Positions 42,931-55,454 of a stretch of 64,000 bases of DNA are shown piece by piece. The notes below the pieces were generated by a model. It was not told the DNA's origin. It saw only the letters and a list, made by a program, of their open reading frames with translations, and ran no database searches. Within the stretch, counting starts at the first letter, position 1. Each line of letters begins with the position of its first letter. Source of the stretch: Allium sativum (Eukaryota; Streptophyta; Magnoliopsida; Asparagales; Amaryllidaceae); contig CM060909.1 of the NCBI GenBank assembly GCA_030737875.1, forward strand, positions 28,851,659 through 28,915,658, in the 5' to 3' direction. The translations under genes were made by a program, and so were the position numbers.

Positions 42931-44736
42931 TACCCACTACAACAAAATGGTTATTTAGCTATCCATTTGTAAACAAGAAATAAACGAACACCAATAATGT
43001 TTTTATAGTAGCATATATATTATATCAAAATCGAGGCATAAGTAAACTCACTGAATTCTAGCTACCGTTGAAGCGTTATAGTTTGAATTAATAATCGAAT
43101 TAGTATTCTGGTAGACATCGTCGTTACGATTACAACATGGAAATCGCATTCGAATCCGACCTATTATGAGCTAAATATTCGAGTTATAGTCATTTAACTA
43201 ATTGAACTAATAATTATGTGAAAGTTTTAATAGGGTCCTCATCCCCACTTTTTCCCCTTTCTTCCAAACTTCCCACTAACTTGCCTCCTAATATTGCTCT
43301 GCCCCCGTCCCGTCCATCACCACCAACACTTACCATCAACCATACTCACTTACCAACACCCCGTTCCCTCCTTTTTTATTTTCCCACATCACAATATCTA
43401 TACCACAACTATAGTACCAAGCCACTGTCCACTTTATCCTTACGCCTGACGCACCTCCAAACATTCTACCACCTACCACCGAGTCAGATCAAGTTACAGG
43501 TGCAGTTCGAAGAAGCCATGGAATTCTCAATTATCTACAAAATTTGGGAATGGTAGAATTTATAATCCGATATCATTCAATTTGAAATACATTAGTGAAG
43601 TGCTCCCTTTTCTGATGAAGTTAAGACGGAGGGCTTAACTTTTTGGAAAACACATCGACGGGTTTTTTCCTTAATGAATTATTGCCTTATTATGCCGTGG
43701 CTAATCACTTAAATCGAATTTCGAACCTAGAGGGTAAACTTTCTAATAAAAGTGAAACTCCCATTTCTATTTTGAATTCGATTCAGATAATGACCGTATG
43801 AAAGTACTACATAGTGATCCTATTTTTATTCGTGACAAAATGTTCATCATATCAAATTAGATCCCATCATTTGGTAGTATAAAATTTCAAATTAAAAATA
43901 TGCTTATTTGGATTTATTTATGCAAAACCCCGCTCATAGCGTAGACTTTGATGGAGATTAACTAGCTTGCTTGTCATATTGGTGAGATGATATGACTTAA
44001 TGATGCCACGGAAAAAATAACGCATTTAGAACAAGGTAAATTTATGATATAAATATATGCCGATAAACAATTTCCTTATGTGATTAAAGTGGGATATAAA
44101 CAGAATATATAATATGTGGAAGTTTCATATGATAGCAAGCCACTTATATTTGCAACTACAAATGTTTCGGTCATCAGTACGAGGCGTGTTTAGAGTTCAT
44201 ACCGAAGCAAAGTAATTCTCAAAGTTTACATGAAACCATCACACAAGTTCTGCCTACCGAATTTAATCAGAATGCCACTACTCGTACCAAACATGATTTA
44301 CTTGATTAGAGGAAAATGGTATAGTAATGACAAACAAAATCAGACTAAGTCATGCCAAAATCGTTGAAATATTTTAGACATATTAATCCTTCCAAGACAC
44401 GAATAAATCGTTGTCTATCAAAAATGTTTTCACCTCCTTTATCAAAATTGTTTGACTGAAAACAACCTTTCAGAATATAATGGAGATTATCTGTGCAATT
44501 TGCGATTACCTGCACGGATTAAAAACACACTCAGAAATTTATCTCATGAGGCTTATTTTTCGGTAATGTAAAAAATGAAATTGAAAGTGAAGTGAATGCG
44601 TTGTTGAAATGTGTATTTATAGAGAAAGTAAAGCATCTATTCGAGGTGTCTTTTGGGTTGAACAGCCATTGCCATTTCCAATGGATAAACTATTGACATT
44701 TGAATTTAAACTCAACAACAAACATTATATGATGTT
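42931..44736. other. Unassigned AT-rich stretch with one C-rich island
   Basis: 43240-43500 is C- and CCA-rich on the plus strand and opens a 112-codon frame rich in Pro, Leu, Ser and Thr. The composition explains the frame, so I do not call a gene. On the minus strand 44610-44626 reads ctctataaatacac, a TATA-like word. Nothing else recognised. Confidence 0.35.
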
Positions 44737-44895
44737 TTTGAAGGGGCATTACCCCCACACCCTGCTGGAGGTGCAACCCTGGAACAACGCGACCTAAATG
44801 GGAAGGTCGAACCCTGTTAGCAGGGGCGTTTCCCCAACAACCCCACCTTAAGGGGTTGTCACCCCTAGACCCCCCTCCGTAAGGGTTACCAACTG
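44737..44895. repeat. GC-rich inverted-repeat cluster
   Basis: About 150 bp of G/C runs in AT-rich surroundings, made of short hairpins: aaggggcattacccc, caggggcgtttcccc, aaccccaccttaaggggtt, and cttacggaggggggtct on the other strand. Similar GGGCGTTGCCC hairpins recur at 46142 and 46208. Type of element unknown. Confidence 0.5.
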
Positions 44896-46111
44896 ACAAA
44901 ATTTGTAAAAAAACATTTCAACAAAAACTACCATACAAATGTCGAAAATTACCCCTGTTGCACCACTATTTATAAAGCCCAATTCACATTAATATCTTAT
45001 GCCTATGTGATCCAATTCTACATCAAACATGCAACCACTATAGCATCGTGCAATGGTGTTTTACGCCCATCACCCCCATAACCCTCCTAGAAATTCATAT
45101 ACTACTTTTACACAACAATAAGCCCCCACCATTCCATTTGCTAACAACTTTTTTTTTTGTTAATGCACCAACTAATATTTGTGCATGGCTCCATATATGC
45201 ATGTTGTGCGCACTAACAATTCGCCATTTTCTAAACATTCCAACTCACCATCGGCTAAATCTAAACCATCTTCTACCTTAACATCACCAATCAAATGCAG
45301 TCTTCCACTTTTCCACAACCTTCTAAGCCATATAGCATGAACCCCTAAACATAGTCATGAAAGCCACACATATCATAACTCCTCCAAAATCTGCCATACC
45401 CATGCTTTCATGCCATCCACTTCATTCCTATGTAGTTAAATCCCCGCAGAATCCCCATTACAGTTCATTACACACTTCAACCGCTACACTATTTCAATTT
45501 AGAGAAGATGCATAGTAGAATCGCTTTAAGCCCCGCTATTTTCCATTGATCCAGCTAATTCAAGGCTTTTAGTACCCGCTTTTGCAATGTTAATTTATGG
45601 AGGTCGATGTGACTAGTTCCCTTATAAAATAAATTAAAAAAACTAGTGTAAAGAGCTAATTTTAATGCATAAGTGCCCAATATGAGGCAAAAATCTATTA
45701 TAGTAATCAAATTTAATGTGCACAACTATGATTTTTTTTTTGAGTTTATAATATAAGATTAGTAAATATTACGTTCTTTTATAAACATGATGTGAAAGTG
45801 ATAATTAATCAAATTTAAATACTTGGTTTTACATCCGATGAACCTTGCTATTTTCCAATTTTATCCCCATTACAATTTTTTAGACCTCTATTGTTATAGA
45901 ACCGCTAAGCACTTTAACTTCACAACTTTCACGGATAAATCAAGTACTTTCCATGCAACTCCCTCATTATGTATGATGCCAGTAATCCTTGCACTTTTTC
46001 ATGCAACACGCTCTACACCATCAATGAACCACCCTACATACCTCAATATTTTTTCCATCTAAACCAACTTTCACAAACGTGCACCTCCTGATCAATATCA
46101 CTAAAGACTTG
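44896..46111. other. Unassigned stretch
   Basis: CA-rich in part (45040-45460), then AT-rich. No ORF, LTR terminus or tandem repeat that I can support. Confidence 0.4.
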
Positions 46112-46248
46112 ATTCATCATAATATCATTTTTAAAATATTAGTGAGGGCGTTGCCCTCGCATGTAGCTCCCCGTAAAATTCATCATAATATCATTTTTAA
46201 AATATTAGCGAGGGCGTTGCCCTCGCATGTATCTCCCCGTAAAATATA
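46112..46248. repeat. Two-copy 66-bp tandem repeat with GCGAGGGC hairpin
   Basis: Two units, attcatcataatatcattt onward, starting at 46112 and 46178, almost identical. Each ends with a hairpin, (A/G)TGAGGGC or GCGAGGGC, loop gtt, then GCCCTCGC (8-bp perfect stem in the second unit), and catgtagctccccgtaaaa. The near identity makes it a recent duplication. Confidence 0.8.
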
Positions 46249-48935
46249 CCCTAAATAGACATAGACAATTAAATTTAAATATAAATAATGATAAACAATA
46301 ATAAATTTTAAAATAGTGATGGGTTAAAAATAGGAATTTTGGACAATTGAGAATTGGGCCACTAAATTATTGACATTGTATTCATGGCAAGATTCTAGTC
46401 TGTTTTCATATTTTATTTGCTGAAAACGGAGATCGTTTGAAGAAATTATTAATATAACAAGTTATACATAAATTATATACACACAAGTTTTGGAATTCAA
46501 ACTGAATGAATATAAATCTAAAATAAAATTATGTGTGGACTGCATAATGAAATATTCCTTAAAGGTTTGAATTTGTGTGTATATACACATGTATATATAC
46601 ACACACAAGGGGGGACAAAAGTAAAAAGAAATGGAATATAATCAATCACATTAAGCAATATTAAATAAATAAGGTAAATGACCGGAAGAATTAATCTCTT
46701 GGAATTCGATGCTAAGTGGGGTTGACCTCTCCGTTTGAAGGTGGTCGACTAAGGGGTCGACCACCCTCCTAGGGAGGGTGTCGACCACCCTTAAGGATGA
46801 TGGGTGAGGTAAGTTTTTTTTGTTAAGGTTTTTTATATAGTTTTTCGTAAAAGGACCATCTTGATTTTATATAACTAATACTACGGTCCAAAAACACACT
46901 AGCAACTATAAAAAGAGTACTAGCCTCTCCCTTAATCCCTACATTTCACTCACTTCTATGCCTCCACCTTTTCTCTCTACCATTTTTCTTAATTTCGGAA
47001 ACGGGTTAGGTTTCTTCTCATTTTCTAACCTATATTCTTTCTCTTCTAAATCTAAATTCTTATCAAGATTCTGGAATTAAGTATATATAAGATAATCTAA
47101 ATTTGATTCTTATATATATATATAGGAGGATATGGAGTACGCTGATTTGAAAGGCTCAATCAGATTTGTTAGATTCTACACTGAATTCCATATTTTCTTT
47201 TCTATCTCTATGTATGGAAATTATATGAGTTTTCTACTTTCTATATGCTGCTAGTGTAGATTTGGATTGTTATGATAGTAAAGGGGTTTAGATTTACATA
47301 AAAACTAAATATAAAAAAATCCTCCAAATCCCTTGTAATTTGCGGAAATTGTCAAGCAGTTGGTGTATATTGGGTTTGGGTTATTGATATAATAAAAGAA
47401 AGGCTTTTGGGTGTTGTATAATTTCCAATAACGGTCTGATTCACTTTCTTGTAGATTATAAATTTATATATGTGTGTGCAAAAGCATTAGACTTGAGGAT
47501 TGTAAATTTAATAGATTTAAGCATCCATTTTTAAATAGATAGTTTGAACGTATTATATAAAAATCACTAAAGTATTAAGTTTTTGTGTATAAAATGATAT
47601 GAAAAGTGCCAAAAAATGAGATTTTACAAATATATTTGATATACTGCACCTTGTCTTTCTTTTATTATTGAAATAATCTTTTAAACCTTGATTACAGGTT
47701 ATTATTTATATATTTGTTATTTCTTTGTTGTTGACTGAACATGAAAATACATGTTTATTCCATATTGATGAAGTCTTGGAAATAAACTTGTAAACCCTAT
47801 TTTGATGTTAGGATTGACATTTCAACAGTTTAGGATGTTTCTTACGTTCACTTGCTTTACGTTTTATTTATTTGTAATGTAATTAACATATTATAAATGT
47901 ATATTAAATATGTATTAAAAGCCTACTAAATGCGTTAAAATTGGAAATTATAATCATAAATGTCCCTATAGGAAATTTGTATGTGTGTGAGTATTAATGG
48001 CTTAACTAGTATTAATGACACATTGAAACGAGGTAAATCCCAACTTATAGTAGTAGACAATCCGAAATTGACCAGCATATACAATGTCAACTAATTACTC
48101 GGTTTTATATGAGAGGTCCAAGTGTCATGGGCCATTATATTTATTACACAAGAATGCGAGGTTAATCCCAACTTGTAGTAGAAGCCTTTCCCTGAAGTAC
48201 CCCATAAATCCAGCATCTACAAGTGGTCAGTTTAATGTGAAACGTCTTATGTGTTTGTGTGTGTGTGTGTATATATATATTTGAGCGACGTAGGCCTACC
48301 TCGAGAAGGTATTAAGTGGCTGACTACCTTGTTTGGGTGTTAAGTGGTTAGGACATCAGGCTTTTTATAATGTTTATTCTTTAGAAGTGTTGAAGCCATT
48401 GGGCCCACCCTTATTAGGTCTTAAGTCGTCATTAGGTCCACCTTTCTCTTATAAAGTATTAAATGGTCTTAATTAAAACAATAAACATGCGAGTAAGGTA
48501 GTTTTTTGGACATTGTCCGCTTCTTATCTAAAGAATATGTGAGGGCATACCTAGGAATGAGCAGTACGAAAATTTCTAAGGGACTTCCTATCTAAAAAGA
48601 AGTATTAAGTGTCCATTAGTTAATCTATAATAACAGTTAGATAGTCATGCATGAGTCCCCCCGGAAGGTCATAAACGACGATGAGTGTCTACCTAAACCT
48701 CGTACTATGTGACATATTACTATATTTCGATTTAGATTAAGAGTATATTTAATAGTGATGATGATTATAAAATGAGGTCTTTAATGACTAGGGTCCGCAT
48801 AAGGTTTTAAGTGATTGAAGGAATCCACTCATAAATAAACATATATAATGGCCTCAAGTGACCATATGGTAGTCTGTCTCGTAGAGTATTAATTGATAAT
48901 AGAATATGCTCTTATAAATAAACATGTGAGACTAA
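46249..48935 (+). repeat. LTR-like sequence, plus orientation, left of the inverted LTR
   Basis: No coding signal. It contains a GTCGACC block (46736-46791), then actataaaaagagtac (TATA, 46907-46920) with a C/T-rich start region and, about 1.4 kb downstream, a series of attaagtgg/attaaatgg words (48300-48640) with the hairpin AAGGTA...TACCTT (48305-48330). The order GTCGAC block, TATA, leader repeats equals that of the B and C LTRs. Termini were not found. It may continue right of 58145, where agtgttaatggctgac resembles 48309-48325. Confidence 0.4.
46736..46791 (+). repeat. Three-arm GTCGACC inverted repeat
   Basis: GGTGGTCGAC (46740-46749) pairs with GTCGACCACC (46756-46765), loop taaggg. 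A third arm, GTGTCGACCACC (46779-46790), could compete for the first arm, with the palindrome CTCCTAGGGAGG between. It lies about 120 bp upstream of a TATA-like box. Confidence 0.6.
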
Positions 48936-50539
48936 TGTAGCGGTAACGAATTTCGCTCGATCCGAATCGATCGTTAAACCGACTAAGACCGTTCGAAACC
49001 CCTGATCGTTTTGAGGACAAGACAAATCAGAACGCAAACAGAAGAACATCTCATTATTTATTACAACAGTTCCATCAGAATACAAGAATATACAGAGTAT
49101 GAATAAATAAAATACATTCGATAAATATCAGAGATTACAATAAGTTACATAGCAGCGGAAAACAATATGAAACTCAACTAAAAGTAATAAACGGATACAG
49201 ACCTTTCCGAGCATCGTTCCAGCTGTAAATCAGGATCCTGTGAATATAAATCCGCAAAACCAAAACTACTAGCTACCCGTGTGGAAAATAGTGGCACCCA
49301 GAGTTTAGGTTAAAACAATAAACTCCAGGCCAGTCATGGGACTGGTGTGAGAACTAAAACAGTTATTAATCTTTATTTTAAAGTTCGGTAAATCAAGGGA
49401 CCACGCCGTATAACACGAAACGGGTTTCCTCCCAAGAATACCAGTGCATAAAACAAACAGCGCAATGCTAAATAAAGAAAAATGAAGCTATTATAAGACC
49501 CAGGTCCCATCACACAATGCAACGCAAGCCGGAGGATAGGGTTTTTACCTTATAATAGCCAAAGCATGCTTGATACGTTAAAAACACATTATTTGATACT
49601 ATTATAAGTGTATAGTGTCAAAACCATTTCAATCATAAATATCAATCATAGGCGGCAAGAATGACCCATACCACTATATCGTCATACTAGGTTCTACAAA
49701 TAAAACCGCAATATCACGTATTGGAAATTGGATTTCCGTCATGAGTCGAGGCAAGGGGCAAGCTCCTCTCCGTTCGAGACACTCTAGCAAATGTCTCAGG
49801 ACCCCACTATGATCCTTGGAATCGATTGGGCCGGTCCTCACCTAACTTTGGAGGATTGGCAATTCCTGAACACACGTTTCCTGGTCCTAACAGACCTATA
49901 TCTGAGGCGCCTCTCATTCCAACATCCACACAGGTAAAAAGTATATAAATGTCAGGGCTGGTAGGTCACTGACATCACCCATAGCTAGAAAGAAACGTCG
50001 TGTTCTCCCAACGGTCTGTATACCGTTTTTGACTCATCCTGAGGTGTGAGGCTCGCGAATTCACGTTATACACAAAGCTATGCCACACATGTTGTGCTTT
50101 GATAATTAACCACAAGACTTTGCTTTTCAATAGAAGCCCTGATCATCTGTCACGTAGGCGTGCCACATAGGCAATTCACTCCATGCGACTAATGTCCATC
50201 AATATACAAGCTCTGAGCTCGTACGTCCCAGAGAAGGGCGTTAAGCAAGAGAATAAATTCTCCGCCGCCAAACAGATGTATATTTAATAGAGATCAATCA
50301 ACACAGAATAAAATCCAATGTCAGAAACAAAGTCCATTTACAAGTTCGTTCTGGGTCTGAACGAAACCGGAGGCACTTTCCTTGCATATCCATCAATCTC
50401 CAGGTACGTCTGGACGATCACCAACTGTTTCCCTCATTTTGGGTGTACAGCCCAATCAAGATCATCAGTAATCACCCAAAATGTTATTTGTTTGTCAATT
50501 CTAACATAACAAACAAATAAGAAGTGATATTTTTGTCAA

Positions 50540-50800
50540 CTCCACATTTTATAACTAAATTGTTATTTTTATTCACCTTAACATTTTATAACTAAAATGT
50601 TATTTTAATCCATTAACATTTTATACCTAAAATGTTATTTCTCTTCATCTTAACATTTTATAACTAAAATGTTATTCTTATTCACTTTAACATTTTGTAA
50701 CTAAAATGTTATTTTTATCTTCTCTTTAACATTTTATAACTAAAATGTTATTTTCCTTTATCTTAACATTTTATCACTAAAATGTTATTATTAATCCAAC
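50540..50800. repeat. Palindromic tandem array 1, about 42-46-bp unit
   Basis: Six to seven units of ttAACATTTTAtaacTAAAATGTTattttt plus a variable 12-18-bp T-rich spacer. The core is a perfect 9-bp stem with a 4-nt loop; the loop changes (taac, tacc, tcac, gtaa) while the arms are almost invariant. Confidence 0.8.
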
Positions 50801-50984
50801 TTATCATTTCCTAACCAAAAATGAAAATTTTAATCTAACCTATCATTTCCTAATATATGTGATATTCTTATGCTAACATAATATTTCTAACAAATGTGAT
50901 ATTTTTCATTTACATAACTTTTCTAACAAATGTGTTGTTTTTCATTAACATGACTTTACTATTAGAATGACATTTTCATTTTCA

Positions 50985-51090
50985 CACTTTTCTAATTAAC
51001 AAAATGGATATTTTGTTTTCATACTTTTCTAATTAACAAAATGGATATTTTGTTTTCACATTTTTCTTATTAACAAAATGGATATTTTAT
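50985..51090. repeat. Short tandem array 2, about 36-40-bp unit
   Basis: Three units of ctaattaacaaaatggatattttgttttc. The arms aaaat/attttg form a weak hairpin (acaaaatggatattttgt). Confidence 0.65.
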
Positions 51091-51099
51091 TTTCTTATC

Positions 51100-51640
51100 T
51101 TTCTAATGTTTCATGTCACAAATAAAAATGTGATCTTTATTTTCTTATCTTTTCTAATGTTTCATGTCACAAATAAAAATGTGATTTTTATTTTCTTATC
51201 TTTTCTAATGTTTCATGTCACAATTAAAAATGTGACGTTTTCTTATCTTTTCTAATGCTTCATGTCACAAATAAAAATGTGATTTTTGTTTTCTTATCTT
51301 TTCTAATGTTTCATGTCACAATTAAAAATGTGAATTTTATTTTCTTTTCTAATGTTTCATATCACAGTTAAAAATGTGATTTTTATTTTCTTATCTTTTC
51401 TAATGTTTCATGTCACAATTAAAAATGTGATTTTTATTTTCTTATCTTTTCTAATGTTTCATATCACAACTAAAAATGTGAATTTTATTTTCTTATCTTT
51501 TCTAATGTTTCATGTCACAATTAAAAATGTGATTTTTATTTTCTTATCTTTTCTAATGTTTCATATCACAATTAAAAATGTGATTTTTATTTTCTTATCT
51601 TTTCTAATGTTTCATATCACAAATAAAAATAAATCTTTTT
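51100..51640. repeat. Palindromic tandem array 3, about 50-58-bp unit
   Basis: About ten units of ttctaatgtttcatgTCACAattaaaaaTGTGAtttttattttcttatct. TCACA and TGTGA pair around attaaaaa or aataaaaa. In one phase the units give a repeated FLSFLMFHVTIKN reading of 106 codons; since the unit length is not fixed and the other phases are closed, I take it as a repeat artefact. Confidence 0.8.
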
Positions 51641-54414
51641 ATTGTCTTCTCTTTTTTCATGATTCATATTAACATAAAAATAAAACTTTTATGTTACATC
51701 ATTTCTAATAAAATGTCTATTATATTGCAATGTATCAATTTAAATATGACAATTTAACGTAAAAGATATTCTTCCATTTTTCATCGCTAACACAACCAAT
51801 TCGACATTTTCATACTAATATAACATTCGTAATAAAGGTGACAATTTTATTTTGTCAATTCTAATTTCAACAAGAATGACAATTTCTATTATTGATTCTA
51901 ATTCCCACAAAGATGATTAATTTAATCAGCAAATCAACATGGTAATATCATCACACTAAATAAGATCATACAAGCAACATCTAGCCATCTATACCAGATC
52001 TCGTATAATATCAAACTAAACTTAACAACGGATCTGATTTTTAACATAATCATAAATAAATAAATTTTAATTATTAAAAATAAGAATTCTCACATTGGTT
52101 TGTTTGAATATTTCAGATCTGAATTTTCCTCAAGTTCTGGTTTGCTCTGTTTCTGTCCTTGTTGGCTTCATGTTGTAGTGTTCTTCAATACGATTGCAAC
52201 TGGTTTCGTTTGATTTCGCTTTTTCATCACAACATAATCTGGCTGCTCATCTTGTATTCTCTTTCTTCTTCGTTGTCCTCTGTTGCTTGAAACTAAAACC
52301 CGCCTCCTAGGGTTTAGCAACCAATGCCAGACGTCGCCACCATAATTCGATCAAGCAACGCCACTTCGACGACATCTGAGACCTCCACCGGCGCCCTGAA
52401 TGAGGAACGCTTGTGCCCTCCTTTGGTCTCGATCAACGTGCGAACGTGGCCCCTTGGTGGCTCGAGATCTCGAAATCCATGTAGTATAATCTCATCATAA
52501 CCGTTCATAAGATAGAGCTCTATCTTCTCTTCGATTTATTTTATAATTTTGGTTTGAATCAAATTGTAGAAGAGGAGATTAAGGAATAAAATTTGGAGTG
52601 TTCTTGGCCATTGCATTTATTCTAAGCGACGGCGCTGTGTTCTTTGATTTGGTATATGGAACTCTCGGAATCATTGAGGGATTTTATTTATAGGATAAGG
52701 ATTTATTGGGGGAAGAAGGAAAATATAATATATAGCGCAGTGAGAGTAAAACATATATGTAACAACCCAGAAATCTGAACCAGTTTGAAAATTTTAATTT
52801 GGCTATTTTAGTGAATTTAAAATATTTAAAATAAATATTTTAAATAATAACAACAAAAAGTAAGTTTGAATAGATGTTTGAAAATAAATATAATTAATTT
52901 TAATTATAAATAAGGCCTGAAATGGCGTGGTAGTTTCAAAATTTGAATTCAAACTTTGACTGACTGTACCTGGTGCAAAACAAAACGGATTTTAGTGAAA
53001 CCAAAAATTCTTAAATCTGTTAGTGAATATCTTTCTAAAGAATTTGAAAAAATCGAAGTTTCGTAGCGGGAAGAAAAAGTTATGGCCAAATGAATTTTCA
53101 AAAAGGTCGCTATTTAGTTTATATAGCCCGTGAAAATAGCCATTTTGCAAATGACCTCACAATTCGACGAAACCACTTTTGTTGGATCCGGGATGTCAAA
53201 TTAATGCTAGGTTTCAAATTTCATAATTTTTGAAGCTAGTATGTGAGCGTGGCAAAGGAAAATGTGTTTGGTCGATTTCTATTAAATTGGATTGACTAGA
53301 AAAGGGCCATTTTTCAAACGGTCTCAGAATTCGATGAAACTAGCTTGTTGGGACCGTATCGTCAAAACATAGCTAGATTTATTTTTTTGGGAATTTTTAG
53401 AATCAATATGTGGCCCTGGCAAATTGAAATGTACATTCAAATTAAATATTGAATGTTTTATATTTTAATTTGAAGGACAACTGACTGAAACAGTCGAATG
53501 GGCCTACGAAACATATTCCATTATGTTCAGAATGGGGATATTTAGCTTGGGACGACAGTCTTTGGGTTTGGATTGGAGTTCGTATGAGATAAGGGGTATT
53601 TTTGGATTTTTAAAAAATTTATAAATATAAAAAAATATCATTGGGCCACATCAGTTTCTCTCTCCCCATAATCAAAATCGCGCACGGCGGAAATTAATTC
53701 TTTCCTTCTCTCCTCGATTCCTCTCAATCCGCTCAAAATTAGACCTCCATCCTGTTGGGGATTTTGTAGAGCTCATTAAGATCTTCAAATCCATAGCAAG
53801 TTTGGATTTTTTTTCAATAAGGAATTTGAGAGATTCATCGCCTGGAAGTTTCGAACTTCAACCAGCCGTCACCGCCGCCACCGCCACCTCAGGCAATCGA
53901 ATGCCACCGCACCCCCCTGCGCACGTGCGCCTCTCCTCCCTCCTCCTCGTGGTGAAGACCAATCGACGAATCGCTGCACGGTTTGGTCGCAAATCGAAAA
54001 CCTAGTACTGAACGAAATCAGAAAGGTATAGTTTAAATTATATTAAACTATTCTATAGCACTTTAAAGCGCTACGGTTTTTGATTTCACTGTAAAAATCA
54101 TATCTTTTTGCTATGTTGACGAAATTCAATGAAATAAGAGACATTGGACTCGTGTGGACGTCTTCTACATTATAGAAGAGACCGGATATTTTTCTGAGCC
54201 TTCTGCTATTTTTGGTGGAGTGGAACCCAATGTAAGATTTCTAAATTAAAAACGATATGGAAAACGATGATGTATAAATTATATAGTCGATGTATGAGTT
54301 ATATAAGCGTTGCACACCTCATGTATAAGCGTTGTATAAGTTGTACGTTCGATGTATAAGTTATATATACGTTGTAAAAACTATATATGTGTTGAAATGG
54401 AAGCGAAATATACT

Positions 54415-54459
54415 AATATATATATATATATGTATGTATGTATATGTACACACACACAT

Positions 54460-54500
<41 letters not shown>
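54415..54500. repeat. TA/TG microsatellite
   Basis: (TA)n with tatgtatgta and cacacaca interruptions. The open frames on both strands here, rich in Ile, Tyr and His, come from the microsatellite. Confidence 0.9.
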
Positions 54501-54501
<1 letters not shown>

Positions 54502-54912
54502 GCCCCTCGTCCACAAACCATGGACGATATTTATTGATTGTGATTGGTGTGAAAATTGGTTGATATCGAATGGTTGATTAGAATTGTTTGTGGTTGAAAT
54601 TGATTGATTGTGGTTGAAAAATACCAGTTTGTGGTTGAGAATTATTTGGTTGAAACCACATAGGATTAGTTTGTGGAAAAGAAAGAAAATAAACATGCCG
54701 CCTGCGTGCGAACTAAATGCATGAAATTCCCATTGTCAAAAGCTGCGAGGCTTTAAGGTAGAGCGAGGAGCCGTACTAGGGACGGTCCCGGTTTTAACTA
54801 CCCTGCCGTTATGCTGCCGAAATTTTTGATAATATTCATGTGTTAGAATTATTTTCATGTGTTGAAACTATATTCGTTTGTTGAATAGAAATTCATGTGT
54901 TGAACGACATTC

Positions 54913-55370
54913 ACGTTTTGAAATAAATTGTTTTATAATAAAAATCATAATTTTATCATCTATATGAACTATATAAAATAGTCGTGTTTTGAAATAAATT
55001 GTTTTATAATAAAAATCATATTTTTATCATCTATATGAACTATATAAAATAGTCGTGTTTTGAAATAAATTGTTTTCAACGGCAGGAGGAGGAGGAGGAT
55101 AGACTTTCGAACCCAATAAAAATCATATTTTATCTTCTATATGAACTATATAAAATAGTCGTGTTTTGAAATAAATTGTTTTATAATATAAATCATATTT
55201 TTTTATCATCTATATGAACTATATAAAATAGTTGTGTTTTGAAATAAATTGTTTTATAGTAAGAATCATAATTTTATCATCTATATGAACTATATAAAAT
55301 AGTCGTGTTTTGAAATAAATTGTTTTACAATAAAAATCACATTTTTATTATATACACGAATCGTTAAAAA
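54913..55370 (+). repeat. 70-bp tandem array in solo LTR
   Basis: Six units of gtgttttgaaataaattgtt, ttataataaaaatcatattt, ttatcatctatatgaactat, ataaaatagtc. The third unit is interrupted at 55076-55112 by a foreign 35-bp piece with four GGA/AGG triplets (ggcaggaggaggaggagg), after which the unit resumes. ACTATAT and ATATGAA arms give only weak pairing. Confidence 0.8.
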
Positions 55371-55454
55371 TAGTGAAGTGTCGAAATAAATGTCTATTGG
55401 ATAAAAATATCATTTTTATCAAATGTATGAAAAGAATATGGTTTTGAAATCGAA

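Larger units (their letters stand above)
48936..52757 (-). repeat. Inverted LTR (family D), main part
   Basis: Minus-oriented LTR-like sequence, 3' end at 48936 (TGTAGCGGTAACG on the plus strand). It is collinear with the solo LTR at 52758-57086 over 49735-50480 (ggaaattggatttccgtcatga, gatcgtccagacgta, ggtttcgttcagacccagaacg). It carries three hairpin arrays (50540-51640), a TATA word ctataaataaaatccc on the minus strand near 52690, and a leader zone (52300-52470) whose open frame is not convincing. It is interrupted at 52757 by the solo LTR and resumes at 57092. TSD of this LTR was not found. Confidence 0.6.

Noticed and set aside
51352..51672. 106-codon FLSFLMFH repeat frame, hydrophobic
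   Set aside because: By-product of the palindromic array; looks like membrane protein only because units are T-rich.
52320..52510. Minus-strand 64-codon frame as a host exon
   Set aside because: Lies in the leader zone of the inverted LTR after its TATA word; short and without conserved motif.
53802..54005. 67-codon ATG frame in the solo LTR leader with a real-looking composition
   Set aside because: Located in the LTR's transcribed leader, only 67 codons, C-rich repeats (CCGCCACC); no homologous frame seen in the inverted LTR.
54332..54696. Frames rich in Ile, Tyr, His on both strands
   Set aside because: Come from TA/CA microsatellites.
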